Origin: Zoogloea sp. 1C4
GTDB lineage: Bacteria > Pseudomonadota > Gammaproteobacteria > Burkholderiales > Rhodocyclaceae
Reading direction: 5' to 3'
Length of the DNA stretch: 64,000 nucleotides
Assembly: GCF_009469605.1 (NCBI RefSeq)
Contig: NZ_SSXU01000005.1
Span: forward strand, 79,857-143,856
The notes below the pieces were generated by a model. That model saw nothing but the letters and a program-made list of their open reading frames with translations, was not told the origin of the DNA and made no database searches. The translations under genes and the position numbers were made by a program. Positions 28,055-36,332 of the stretch are shown piece after piece. Position 1 is the stretch's first letter. Every line of letters starts with the position of its first letter.

Positions 28055-29959
28055 TCAGGATTCGGATTTCTCCGGGACGGTCGGCCGAGGCCAGATTTTG
28101 CAGATCGCCTCGCCCAGCGCTTTCCCTCTCTTGGCGATGGCCTCCTCGTCCCAAGCGGTCGCGGCGTCGAAATGGCGGTTCAATCGCAGCACCGAGTTCC
28201 GGTATTCGACCAGCTTCGACTCGAACGAGCCGTTGCTGGCGGCGGGGTTGAGGTATCGGTTCAGAAGCGTCAGGTTGCCGAGGGTTTGCAGGGTCGAATT
28301 GCGCGTCCGCACGGCGTCGGCCAAGGGCGCCAGTTCGCCTTGGGCCAGGTGCGGATACAAGGCCACATTGGCGGGGATCGAGACGCCCTTCAACGGCCAA
28401 TGGGCGTCCCATTTCTGCGGTAGGACATGCTCGATTTGCAGCCCGGCCGGAATGTCCAAGTTTTCCGTCTTTTTGTTTCGGAGGGCGGTTTCCAGGCGTT
28501 CGAGGATCAGCCGCAAGGCCGGAGTCTTGATCATCTTGAACACGGGGCGGGAGATGGCCTTCTCGACGACCTCCCCGTCCGTCGGCCAATGCCGGGTCGT
28601 TCCGCCGCCTTCCAGCAGCTTCTTGCGCAACGCGGGGAGCACCGCGTCGCCGGACAGTCCGCGCAGGCTTCCGATCACGTCGACGAACAGCTTGTTGTAT
28701 TCCTTCGTCTCTTCGCCCGCGAGCACGCGACGAGCGATGAACGACTCGACGGCGTCGAGGCAATCCTTCGATTGCTCCGCGTCGAGGCCGGCCTCCAACT
28801 CCAAGAACATGACGAGAGGCAGAGCCGTGGAGACGTCGAAGTCCATCAGGACCCGTCGCAGGTCCGTGCAGGGCAGCTCCGAGGGGATCGCGGACTCGTA
28901 GCGTTGATAAGCCTCGCCGTGCCGGGTGAAGTCCGCGAGCTCGTCCTTGACCGTGGCGTAGCGCGGGGGATGGGCGGACACCCAGCGGCGGTATTCCTCG
29001 TTCACGCGGCGGGCGTCGACCATCTGTCCGGTCTTCGCCATGAGGAAGAAGCGGAGGCCGAGGTCGAGCCTCGAATAGGTTCGGCCGCCCCGGCGGACGT
29101 CCATGCTCCAAAAGTCCGTCTCGAACTTGCTCCAATACTCAGCGAAGATTTCGTCGCGGTCGATCTGCTCTTTCTCCGCCCGCATGAAGATCAGGCTGCG
29201 CAGTAGATCGGATTGCGTCAGCGGCTGGCCCTGGGAGTTGAGCGAATAGAAGATTTCCTGCGAGTCGTCGCCCTCCGACAGGGAAATCTCGACGACGCAG
29301 AAATCCTGCTGCAACGATTGGAGCAGCGCGAACGCGGCCTCTTCTCGCGTCTTCGAGAACTCCGCGGCCGACGCGTCGATCCATGCCGAAATCATCTTGG
29401 AGAAATACAGGTAGCCCTCGGCGAGGTTGCTGCGCGGCTCCGGCTTGCGCTTCCTGGGCAGATAGACGAGCGGATGCCGCTTGGAGACCTCCTCCGGGCT
29501 TCCGGCGGAGACGACGCTGCGGAAGGCGTCCCGGTTGAGCGTGGTCGGCCAGAGCTTGAAGAGCTCCTCGTCCGGCTTCTCCATCACGTCGGCGTCGGCG
29601 TTCTCCAAATACCGCGTCGTCGTCCGGTCCAGCGTCTTCCACTCGTTCGCGCGGGCGATGTCGCGGTAGGCGCAAAACAGGAGTTGGAGTGTGGTGAGCC
29701 GCTGCTGGCCGTCGATGATGAGGAAGCGCTTCACCTCTCGCGGCGAGTTGGGCTTGACCCCTTCGATGATCAGGGCCCCGAGGTAATGCGGATTGGATTT
29801 GACGCCGCGCATCAGGAGCTGCGCTTTCTCGGAAACATCCTCCCAAAGGGTCGACCACTGCGGCGACTCCTTCCAGACGTAGAGGCGCTGGAACATCGGC
29901 ACGACGTAGCGAAGCTGTGAGTTGAACAGGGTGTCGAGCGATCTCGGATTCGCTTGCAT
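28055..29959 (-). CDS. DUF262/DUF1524 protein, GmrSD-like putative defence nuclease
   Basis: 634 residues. The N-terminal DUF262 domain (ParB/sulfiredoxin-like NTP-using fold) has the hallmark FLIIDGQQRLTTLQLL at about 80-95, with VPMFQRLYVW upstream and NSQGQPLTQSDLLR near 245. The C-terminal DUF1524 domain is His-Me finger-like: LQIEHVLPQKWDAHW near 525-540 and LQTLGNLTLLNRYLN near 570. This pairing is that of GmrS-GmrD fusions, type IV restriction enzymes that cut modified phage DNA, and of SspE/BrxU-like proteins. Here it is solitary, with no modification or Dnd/Ssp/BREX genes near. Activity on modified DNA is inferred from the family only. Confidence 0.85.
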   Translation of the reverse strand: MQANPRSLDTLFNSQLRYVVPMFQRLYVWKESPQWSTLWEDVSEKAQLLMRGVKSNPHYLGALIIEGVKPNSPREVKRFLIIDGQQRLTTLQLLFCAYRDIARANEWKTLDRTTTRYLENADADVMEKPDEELFKLWPTTLNRDAFRSVVSAGSPEEVSKRHPLVYLPRKRKPEPRSNLAEGYLYFSKMISAWIDASAAEFSKTREEAAFALLQSLQQDFCVVEISLSEGDDSQEIFYSLNSQGQPLTQSDLLRSLIFMRAEKEQIDRDEIFAEYWSKFETDFWSMDVRRGGRTYSRLDLGLRFFLMAKTGQMVDARRVNEEYRRWVSAHPPRYATVKDELADFTRHGEAYQRYESAIPSELPCTDLRRVLMDFDVSTALPLVMFLELEAGLDAEQSKDCLDAVESFIARRVLAGEETKEYNKLFVDVIGSLRGLSGDAVLPALRKKLLEGGGTTRHWPTDGEVVEKAISRPVFKMIKTPALRLILERLETALRNKKTENLDIPAGLQIEHVLPQKWDAHWPLKGVSIPANVALYPHLAQGELAPLADAVRTRNSTLQTLGNLTLLNRYLNPAASNGSFESKLVEYRNSVLRLNRHFDAATAWDEEAIAKRGKALGEAICKIWPRPTVPEKSES

Positions 29960-30187
29960 TTAGGCTCCCATTGTTTTTCCGAGATGGTAACCCGGTGGAA
30001 TGGCAATGGGATGAAAAAGCACCCATTTCTGCTTCGCAGCTTCCCGTTAAAGTCTCCGCTTCCGTGCTGGCGGCTACTTCTTCAAAAATCTGTTCGGTCA
30101 GCTTGGGCCGGGTTGTTTATAGAAATTAACTCTGGGCTAATGGAAATTAGCTGGCAGTGCCAACCAAAAATGAAGGGCCAGGAAGGC

Positions 30188-30224
30188 AAGCCCCTCTGAA
30201 AATCGGTTGATTTTGGAGGGGCTT
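30188..30224. terminator. Intrinsic terminator-like hairpin, repeat of purM-type element
   Basis: AAGCCCCTCTGAAA (30188-30201) pairs with 30211-30224 over 14 positions with two G-T pairs, followed by TCGTTTTG. It is clearly related in sequence to the broken element at 27958 (shared AAGCCCCTCT, GAAAA/CAAAA, TTGATTTT), so it may be a repeated terminator family. Confidence 0.65.
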
Positions 30225-30305
30225 TCGTTTTGTAGCCGTTTTGCCTCAAGGCTTTTGACCGGTGTGTTTTACCGAAAAATCTGCGGGACGGGTTTTCGAC
30301 AAGAA

Positions 30306-30336
30306 AAAGCCCCAACCCTCGACGGGATGGGGCTTT
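30306..30336. terminator. Terminator-like hairpin
   Basis: AAAGCCCCA (30306-30314) pairs with TGGGGCTTT (30328-30336), with an inner CCC/GGG pairing around TCGAC. A-rich on the left, and on the right GGCC, so it would best terminate minus-strand transcription. Confidence 0.5.
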
Positions 30337-30445
30337 GGCCAATTTTGGCCGGGTTTCTCAACCGGAATTGAGAGGGGCTTGCCCAGCGGCCCGTTTTTCA
30401 TTGCCGCATCTCCTCACTCATCTCTCCTCACTCCCCACGGCTTCA

Positions 30446-30484
30446 TTGTTGCTTTTGAAACTTTCAGGGTTACAATTGCAACAA
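30446..30484 (+). promoter_or_regulatory. Xre/RES promoter with nested inverted repeats
   Basis: TTGTTG (30446-30451) and TACAAT (30471-30476), 19 bases apart, form a plausible promoter. An inverted repeat TTGTTGC (30446-30452) / GCAACAA (30478-30484) brackets it, and a second, TGAAA/TTTCA (30456-30466), lies in the spacer. This is the expected look of an operator for autoregulation by the antitoxin. Confidence 0.5.
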
Positions 30485-30502
30485 CGCATCCCGGAGCCCA
30501 TC

Positions 30503-30895
30503 ATGAACGCCCCTCAAGCCGCCGTCACCGACGACATCGACCGCAAGGCCGTGGCTGGCATGCTGATGCAGCTTTTCGACCACTGGAAACTCAGCACCGA
30601 AGAGCAGCTCGATGCCCTCGGCTTTGCCACTTCCAATCGCGCCGTGCTGGCGCGCTACCGCAAGGGCGAGGCCTTGTCGGGCAGCCGCGACACGCTGGAG
30701 CGGGCCGGCCACCTGCTGGGCATCCACAAGAACCTGCGGTTGCTCTTTCCCCATAACCGCGAGCTGGCCTATGCGTGGATGAAGACCCGCAACCGGGCCT
30801 TCGAGCACCGTTCGCCCATCGACGTGATCCGCGAGTTCGGCTTTGCCGGCCTGCTGATGGTGCTGGCCTATCTCGACCGGGCGCGCGGCCAGTGA
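30503..30895 (+). CDS. Xre/MbcA/ParS-type antitoxin (DUF2384)
   Basis: 130 residues, ATG with CGGAG upstream. The N-terminal helix-turn-helix region ([34 protein letters not shown]) and C-terminal DUF2384 toxin-binding region ([49 protein letters not shown], about 80-128) are typical of antitoxins paired with RES toxins. It should neutralise the next gene product and repress the operon. The stop overlaps the toxin's GTG start (GTGA). Confidence 0.87.
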   Translation: MNAPQAAVTDDIDRKAVAGMLMQLFDHWKLSTEEQLDALGFATSNRAVLARYRKGEALSGSRDTLERAGHLLGIHKNLRLLFPHNRELAYAWMKTRNRAFEHRSPIDVIREFGFAGLLMVLAYLDRARGQ

Positions 30896-31590
30896 TCGAC
30901 CCGATATTCGCCCAGGCGCGCCTCGCCGAAACCCACGGCGATCTGGTGCGCAACATCGTGTCGATCCGCGTCTCGCAGGATCTGTTCGACGACCTTTCCG
31001 ACAACCCGGCCGACTGGCAGACGGCGATCAAGCTCGAGCTCGCCACCAAGCCGCGGATGTTCGTCTCGCCGGTGCCGGTGATCGACCGGCCCTTCGAGGA
31101 CGCCCGCTGGAACGACGCCATCCACTATCCCTTCCGCCACTGGATGAAGAGCCGCTATTCCGACGGCAGCTTCGGCGTGTGGTACGGCGCCGATACGGTG
31201 GAGACCAGCGTCCACGAAACCGTGCATCACTGGCGCAGCGGCCTGCTGGACGACGCCGGCTTCACCCAGCCCGGCGTGCGCATCGACCGCAAGTGCTACC
31301 GGGTGCGCTGCGACGCGGCGCTGGTGGATCTGCGCCCCACGGCGCTGGCCTTCCCGGCGCTGGTCGATCCCGTCGATTACGGCCTGACCCATCAGGTCGG
31401 CGCGCGGCTGCACCGGGAAGGCCACCCCGGCCTCGTCACCGCCTCGGCTCGCTGCAATGGCGAGGTGTATGCGGTGCTGAACCCGGCGGTGCTGTCGGAC
31501 CCGCGCCAGATGTGCTTCCTCACCTACACGACCACCGCCACCGGCATCGCGGTGGAGCGCGAGCCGGGCGGCGTGTGGATGCAGCTGTGA
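30892..31590 (+). CDS. RES-domain toxin
   Basis: 232 residues from a GTG that overlaps the antitoxin stop. The RES domain features are [34 protein letters not shown], split over about residues 82-115, which carries the conserved arginine, tyrosine and glutamate region, and a serine in [15 protein letters not shown]. Known RES toxins (MbcT, ParT, Res) are ADP-ribosyl transferase-like and deplete NAD or modify Prs. At 232 residues it is somewhat longer than many RES toxins, with an added N-terminus. Confidence 0.85.
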   Translation: MIDPIFAQARLAETHGDLVRNIVSIRVSQDLFDDLSDNPADWQTAIKLELATKPRMFVSPVPVIDRPFEDARWNDAIHYPFRHWMKSRYSDGSFGVWYGADTVETSVHETVHHWRSGLLDDAGFTQPGVRIDRKCYRVRCDAALVDLRPTALAFPALVDPVDYGLTHQVGARLHREGHPGLVTASARCNGEVYAVLNPAVLSDPRQMCFLTYTTTATGIAVEREPGGVWMQL

Positions 31591-31618
31591 ACCCCGGTGG
31601 GGTTTCACGGAATCTTCA

Positions 31619-31647
31619 TTTCAATAGTTGTTGAAGCGTTGTATAGT
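31619..31647 (+). promoter_or_regulatory. ars operon promoter/ArsR operator candidate
   Basis: A TTCAA (31620-31624) / TTGAA (31631-31635) inverted repeat lies just upstream of TATAGT (31642-31647), itself seven bases before the arsR ATG. TTTCAA at 31619-31624 would be a weak -35 with a 17-base spacer. The short gap implies a nearly leaderless or weakly led arsR message. Confidence 0.45.
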
Positions 31648-31653
31648 TGCTGC

Positions 31654-32025
31654 ATGGAAACCAGAACAGCAACCACGATCTTCGAATCCCTCTCGTCCGG
31701 CTGGCGGCTGGAAGCCTTCCGGCTGCTGGTCCGCCAGGGGCCGGAGGGCATGGTGGCGGGCGACATCGCCTCGGCGCTGGACATCTCGCCGTCCAGCCTG
31801 TCCTTCCACCTCAAGGCGCTGGCCCACGCCGGGCTGGTGTCGGTGGAGCAGGAGGGGCGCTTCCAGCGTTACCGGGCCAACATCCCGCTGATGCTCGATC
31901 TGATCGCCTATCTCACCGAAGAGTGCTGTTCCGGCCAGCCCGAAAAATGCGCCGACCTGCGGGCCGCCTCGTGCTGCCCGGAGGCCGTGCTGCCACCCAT
32001 CCCCGCTGACGACGGAAAACCCTGA
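31654..32025 (+). CDS. arsR: ArsR-family arsenic-responsive repressor
   Basis: 123 residues, started at METRTATTIFESL; an upstream in-frame extension reads through the promoter. Winged helix with LDISPSSLSFHLKALAHAGLV as recognition helix. Cysteines cluster at the C-terminus (TEECCSGQPEKC, AASCCPE), a position seen in ArsR variants that bind As(III) outside the classical helix site. It heads an operon in which all genes are tightly spaced, and should release DNA on arsenite. Confidence 0.9.
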   Translation: METRTATTIFESLSSGWRLEAFRLLVRQGPEGMVAGDIASALDISPSSLSFHLKALAHAGLVSVEQEGRFQRYRANIPLMLDLIAYLTEECCSGQPEKCADLRAASCCPEAVLPPIPADDGKP

Positions 32026-32027
32026 CC

Positions 32028-32507
32028 ATGAACGTGCTGTTTCTGTGCACCGGCAATTCCTGCCGGTCGATCCTCGCCGAGGCCACCTTCAACCACCTGG
32101 CGCCGGCCGGCTGGCGAGCCCTGAGCGCCGGCAGCAAGCCCGCCGGCTACGTGCATCCCCGGTCGCTCGCGCTCTTGGCGCGGGAAGGCATCGCCACCGA
32201 CGGCTACCACAGCAAGTCGTGGGATGCGCTGCCGGTGACGCCGGACGTGGTGGTCACGGTGTGTGCCAGCGCCGCCGGCGAGACCTGCCCGGTTTACCTC
32301 GGCCCCGTGCTGCGCACCCACTGGGGCGTGGAAGATCCGGCCCACGCCACCGGCACCGACGCCGAGATCGACGCGGCCTTTGGCACCGCCTACCGCATCC
32401 TGCGCGCCCGCATCGAAGCCTTCCTGGCGCTGCCGCTGGAAACCCTGCAGCACGACCGCGCCGCGCTGAAGGCCGAGCTCGATCGCATCGGCCAGCTTTT
32501 GCCGTAA
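32028..32507 (+). CDS. arsC: Arsenate reductase, thioredoxin-coupled LMW-phosphatase type
   Basis: 159 residues starting two bases after arsR. The phosphatase-type loop [11 protein letters not shown] near residues 4-14 holds the catalytic cysteine; cysteines in TVCASAAGETC provide the redox partners, and the general acid region is THWGVEDPAH. Reduces arsenate to arsenite for export. A second, different copy follows arsA. This one keeps the CTGNSCRS spelling common in proteobacterial ArsC of this class. Confidence 0.9.
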   Translation: MNVLFLCTGNSCRSILAEATFNHLAPAGWRALSAGSKPAGYVHPRSLALLAREGIATDGYHSKSWDALPVTPDVVVTVCASAAGETCPVYLGPVLRTHWGVEDPAHATGTDAEIDAAFGTAYRILRARIEAFLALPLETLQHDRAALKAELDRIGQLLP

Positions 32508-32538
32508 ACCATATTTCAACATTATTAAGAACGTCAAA

Positions 32539-32895
32539 ATGAAAACTCTCCAGATTTTCGATCCGGCCCTGTGTTGCAGCACCGGCGTGTGCGGTGTGGA
32601 TGTGGATCAGGCCCTTGTCCAGTTTTCCGCCGATGTGGATTGGGCGCGCCAGCAGGGCGCCAGCGTCGAACGCTTCAATCTCGCCCAGGAGCCCCTGGCC
32701 TTTGCCGGCAACCCGGTGGTCAAGGGCTTCCTGGAGCGCTCCGGCGCCGAGGCGCTGCCCCTGGTGCTGCTGGATGGCGAAGTGGCGCTGGCCGGCCGCT
32801 ACCCGGCCCGGGCCGAGATCGCCCGCTGGCTGGGCCTGGCCGACGTGGCGCCGGACGCGCCCAAGCCCTGCTGCAGCGGCAGCAAGTGCTGCTGA
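32539..32895 (+). CDS. arsD: ArsD arsenic metallochaperone
   Basis: 118 residues. The As(III)-binding cysteines appear as LCCSTGVCG near residues 11-19, and vicinal cysteines end the protein (PKPCCSGSKCC), matching the three-pair pattern of ArsD. Body motifs FAGNPVVKGFLERSG and LPLVLLDGEV fit the family. ArsD delivers arsenite to ArsA, raising its affinity for low arsenite; it is encoded immediately upstream of arsA, as expected. Confidence 0.93.
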   Translation: MKTLQIFDPALCCSTGVCGVDVDQALVQFSADVDWARQQGASVERFNLAQEPLAFAGNPVVKGFLERSGAEALPLVLLDGEVALAGRYPARAEIARWLGLADVAPDAPKPCCSGSKCC

Positions 32896-32909
32896 GCCCG
32901 GAGGCCGCC

Positions 32910-34697
32910 ATGCAATTCCTCGAGGCGCTGCCGCGCTTTGTGTTCTTCACCGGCAAGGGCGGTGTGGGCAAGACCTCCATCGCCTGCGCCACCGCCATCG
33001 ACCTTGCCGCCCGGGGCCGGCGCGTGCTGCTGGTGAGCACCGACCCGGCCTCCAACGTGGGGCAGGTGTTTGGCGTGGAGATCGGCAACCGGATCACGCC
33101 GATCCCGGCGGTGCCCAACCTCTCGGCCCTCGAGATCGACCCGCAGGCGGCCGCCCAGGCCTACCGCGACCGCATCGTCGGGCCGGTGCGCGGGCTCTTG
33201 CCCGACAGCGTGGTGAAGGGCGTCGAGGAGCAGCTCTCCGGCGCCTGCACCACCGAGATCGCCGCCTTCGACGAATTCACCGGGCTGCTGGTGGATTCCA
33301 GCCTGACCCACGACTACCAGCACATCGTCTTCGACACCGCGCCCACCGGCCACACCATCCGCCTGCTGCAGCTGCCCGGCGCGTGGAGCGGCTTTCTGGA
33401 GGCGGGGAAGGGCGACGCTTCCTGCCTCGGCCCGCTGGCCGGGCTGGAGAAGCAGCGCAGCCAGTACAAGGCGGCGGTGGATGCCCTGGCCGACGGCGCG
33501 CGCACCCGGCTGGTGCTGGTGGCCCGCGCCCAGCAGGCCACCCTGCGCGAAGTGGCGCGCACCCACGATGAGCTCGCCGCCATCGGCATCGACCGGCAGT
33601 TTCTGGTCATCAACGGCCTGCTGCCGGCGGGCGAGGCGGAGGACGGCGCTGCGCAAGACCCGCTCGCCGCGGCGATCTTCGCCCGGGAGCAGGCGGCCCT
33701 CGCCGCGATGCCCGCCGGGCTCGCCAGCCTGCCCACCGACCGGATCGCCCTCAAGCCCTTCAACCTGGTGGGGCTGGACGCGCTGCGCCAGCTCTTCGCG
33801 CCGGCAGACGTCTGCCCGACCGACGATGTGGCGCCTGTTTCGCCGCCCGCCGCGCCGGACATCGCCGGGCTGGTGGATGGCATCGCCGCCGACGGCCACG
33901 GGCTGGTGATGCTGATGGGCAAGGGCGGCGTCGGCAAGACGACCCTCGCCGCGGCGGTGGCGGTGGAGCTCGCCCGGCGCGGCCTGCCGGTGCATCTCAC
34001 CACATCCGACCCGGCCGCCCACCTGGCCGAGACACTGGAAGGCTCGCTGGATCAGCTCACCGTCAGCCGCATCGACCCGGCCGCCGAGACCGAACGCTAC
34101 CGCCAGCATGTGCTCGACACCCAGGGCGCCAAGCTCGACGCCCAGGGCCGGGCGCTGCTGGAGGAAGACCTGCGCTCGCCCTGCACCGAGGAGATCGCCG
34201 TCTTCCAGGCCTTCTCCCGGATCATCCGCGAGGCGGGGCGCAAGTTTGTGGTGATGGACACCGCGCCCACCGGCCACACCCTGCTGCTGCTCGACGCCAC
34301 CGGCGCCTATCACCGGGAGATCATGCGCCAGATGGGCAGCGGCATCGCCCACTTCACCACGCCGATGATGCAGCTCCAGGACCCGCAGCGGACCAAGGTG
34401 CTGATCGTTACCTTGGCCGAAACCACGCCGGTGCTGGAAGCCGCCAACCTGCAGGCCGACCTGCGCCGCGCTGGCATCGAGCCGTGGGCGTGGGTCATCA
34501 ACAACAGCGTGGCGGCGGCCGGGCCGAGGTCGACGCTGCTGCGTCGGCGCGCCCGCAACGAGCTGGCCGAGATCGAGAACGTGGCTGCGCGCCACGCCGC
34601 CCGCTACGCCCTGGTGCCGCTGCTGCGCCACGAGCCGGTGGGCGTGGAACGTCTTTGCCAAATGGTCCGCCGGACCCAAGCCAACCAAGGAGCGTGA
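32910..34697 (+). CDS. arsA: ArsA arsenite-activated ATPase
   Basis: 595 residues from MQFLEALPRF; the frame extends upstream but that part is arsD antisense-frame noise. Two tandem ATPase halves: P-loops GKGGVGKTS (about 14-22) and GKGGVGKTT (about 337-345), each followed by a DTAPTGHT signature. Arsenite-binding cysteines are in SGACTTEIAAFDEF and RSPCTEEIAVFQAF. ArsA energises arsenite export. Its partner is usually ArsB; with Acr3 as here, ArsDA-Acr3 combinations are also known. Confidence 0.95.
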   Translation: MQFLEALPRFVFFTGKGGVGKTSIACATAIDLAARGRRVLLVSTDPASNVGQVFGVEIGNRITPIPAVPNLSALEIDPQAAAQAYRDRIVGPVRGLLPDSVVKGVEEQLSGACTTEIAAFDEFTGLLVDSSLTHDYQHIVFDTAPTGHTIRLLQLPGAWSGFLEAGKGDASCLGPLAGLEKQRSQYKAAVDALADGARTRLVLVARAQQATLREVARTHDELAAIGIDRQFLVINGLLPAGEAEDGAAQDPLAAAIFAREQAALAAMPAGLASLPTDRIALKPFNLVGLDALRQLFAPADVCPTDDVAPVSPPAAPDIAGLVDGIAADGHGLVMLMGKGGVGKTTLAAAVAVELARRGLPVHLTTSDPAAHLAETLEGSLDQLTVSRIDPAAETERYRQHVLDTQGAKLDAQGRALLEEDLRSPCTEEIAVFQAFSRIIREAGRKFVVMDTAPTGHTLLLLDATGAYHREIMRQMGSGIAHFTTPMMQLQDPQRTKVLIVTLAETTPVLEAANLQADLRRAGIEPWAWVINNSVAAAGPRSTLLRRRARNELAEIENVAARHAARYALVPLLRHEPVGVERLCQMVRRTQANQGA

Positions 34698-34698
34698 C

Positions 34699-35208
34699 AT
34701 GTCGGACAAGATCTACAACGTGCTTTTCCTGTGCACCGGCAATTCGGCCCGGAGCATTCTGGCCGAAGCCATCCTCAACAAGGTGGGCGGGGGGCGCTTC
34801 CGGGCCTTCAGCGCCGGCAGCCACCCGGCGGGACAGGTCAATCCGCTGGCCATCGAACTCCTGAAGCGCAACCACATGCCCACCGAGGGGCTGCGCAGCA
34901 AGAGCTGGGACGAGTTTGCCGGCCCTGATTCGCCGCATCTCGATTTCGTGTTCACCGTGTGCGACAACGCCGCCGGCGAGGTGTGCCCGGTGTGGCCCGG
35001 TCAGCCGATGACGGCCCATTGGGGGCTGGAAGACCCGGCGGCTGTCGAGGGCTCGGTCGAAGCCAGGCAGCACGCCTTCTCCCAGGCATTGCTGATCCTC
35101 CATCGGCGCATCTCGCTGTTCGCCAGCCTGCCCATTGCCAAGCTGGACGGCATGGCGCTCAAGCACGAGCTCGACGAGATCGGCCGTGGTCATCGAGGTG
35201 AATCGTGA
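34699..35208 (+). CDS. arsC: Second arsenate reductase (LMW-phosphatase type)
   Basis: 169 residues, starting one base after the arsA stop. Catalytic loop [11 protein letters not shown] near 9-19; redox cysteines in [16 protein letters not shown]; acid loop [13 protein letters not shown]. It differs clearly from the first arsC (SARS against SCRS, different C-terminus), so it is a second lineage, not a recent duplicate. Its stop overlaps the acr3 start (GTGA). Confidence 0.9.
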   Translation: MSDKIYNVLFLCTGNSARSILAEAILNKVGGGRFRAFSAGSHPAGQVNPLAIELLKRNHMPTEGLRSKSWDEFAGPDSPHLDFVFTVCDNAAGEVCPVWPGQPMTAHWGLEDPAAVEGSVEARQHAFSQALLILHRRISLFASLPIAKLDGMALKHELDEIGRGHRGES

Positions 35209-36251
35209 GTGAAGTAAGCCGCAAACTGTCTTTCCTCGACCGTTACCTGACGGTCTGGATATTTGCCGCCATGGCGCTGGGCGTGGCCTTGGGCAATCTG
35301 GTGCCGGGCATCGAAGGGGCGATCAACCACTTTCAGGTGGGCACCACCAACATCCCCATCGCCATCGGGCTGATCCTGATGATGTACCCGCCCTTCGCCA
35401 AGGTGCGCTACGAGGAGCTGCCCGACGTCTTCTGCGACGGCAAGGTGCTGGGCCTGTCGCTGGTGCAGAACTGGGTGATCGGGCCGGTGCTGATGTTTGC
35501 GCTGGCGGTGATCTTCCTGCCCGACAAGCCGGAGTACATGGTCGGGCTGATCCTGATCGGGCTGGCCCGCTGCATCGCGATGGTGATCGTGTGGAACGAG
35601 ATCGCCAAGGGCTCGACCGAATACGCCGCCGGGCTGGTGGCCTTCAACTCGATCTTCCAGGTGCTGTTCTACAGCGTGTATGCGTGGTTCTTCGTGACGG
35701 TGCTGCCGCCGCTGTTCGGGCTGACCGGGGTGGTGGTGGACATCTCCATCGGCCAGATCGCCGAGAGCGTGCTGATCTACCTGGGCATCCCCTGCGTGGC
35801 CGGGGTGCTCACCCGGGTGGTGATGCTGCGCTACGTATCCAAGGAGTGGTACCACAGCCGCTTCGTGCCGAAGATCGGGCCGATCACCCTGGTGGCGCTG
35901 CTGTTCACCATCGTGGTGATGTTTGCCCTGAAGGGCCGGATGATCGTCACCATCCCGATGGATGTGGTGCGCATCGCGATCCCGCTCTTGATCTACTTCG
36001 TGGTGATGTTCTTCGCGTCGTTTGCCATGAGCCGCAAGGCCGGGGCGGGTTACGGCAAGTGCACGACGCTGTCCTTCACCGCGGCCAGCAACAACTTCGA
36101 GCTGGCGATTGCGGTGGCGGTGGCGGTGTATGGCATCGACTCGGGCGCGGCCTTCGCGGCGGTGATCGGGCCTCTGGTCGAGGTGCCGGTGATGATCGGG
36201 CTGGTCAATGTGTCGCTGTGGCTGCAGCGGCGCTGGTTTGCAACCACCTGA
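35205..36251 (+). CDS. acr3: Acr3-type arsenite efflux transporter
   Basis: 348 residues with about ten membrane segments; GTG start overlapping the arsC stop. Family blocks are [50 protein letters not shown] (with the conserved cysteine), [16 protein letters not shown] and [17 protein letters not shown]. Exports arsenite across the inner membrane, probably boosted by ArsA. This is the BART-superfamily Acr3, not the ArsB antiporter. Last gene of the ars operon. Confidence 0.95.
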   Translation: MSEVSRKLSFLDRYLTVWIFAAMALGVALGNLVPGIEGAINHFQVGTTNIPIAIGLILMMYPPFAKVRYEELPDVFCDGKVLGLSLVQNWVIGPVLMFALAVIFLPDKPEYMVGLILIGLARCIAMVIVWNEIAKGSTEYAAGLVAFNSIFQVLFYSVYAWFFVTVLPPLFGLTGVVVDISIGQIAESVLIYLGIPCVAGVLTRVVMLRYVSKEWYHSRFVPKIGPITLVALLFTIVVMFALKGRMIVTIPMDVVRIAIPLLIYFVVMFFASFAMSRKAGAGYGKCTTLSFTAASNNFELAIAVAVAVYGIDSGAAFAAVIGPLVEVPVMIGLVNVSLWLQRRWFATT

Positions 36252-36273
36252 TTCCGGCCGGGCGATTGACGTG

Positions 36274-36310
36274 AAAAAGCCCCGGGAGGCAATGCTTCCC
36301 GGGGCTTTTT
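36274..36310. terminator. Strong bidirectional terminator, ars operon and sodB
   Basis: A 14-bp stem AAAAAGCCCCGGGA / TCCCGGGGCTTTTT around a nine-base loop, with A5 and T5 ends, sits exactly between the convergent acr3 and sodB genes. Confidence 0.93.
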
Positions 36311-36332
36311 ACTGCGCTGATTCAGCCGGCGA

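Larger units (their letters stand above)
27991..30368. mobile_element. Putative inserted segment carrying a DUF262 gene
   Basis: The segment is bounded by direct copies of TTGAG (27986-27990 and 30369-30373). On joining its flanks the two half-terminators AAGCCCCTCTC...GAG and GAGGGGCTT become one full hairpin. It holds a single gene (DUF262/DUF1524) and two terminator-like hairpins. No transposase, integrase or long terminal inverted repeats were found, so the mechanism is unknown; recombination between terminator-like repeats is an alternative. Confidence 0.45.
29960..30502. other. Gene-free spacer with terminator-like hairpins
   Basis: No convincing gene. It contains the DUF262 promoter region, two hairpins (30188-30224 and 30306-30336), the putative right end of the insertion near 30368, the single inverted terminator arm at 30371-30381, and the Xre/RES promoter. 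The base composition is visibly more A+T-rich than the surroundings. Confidence 0.6.
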
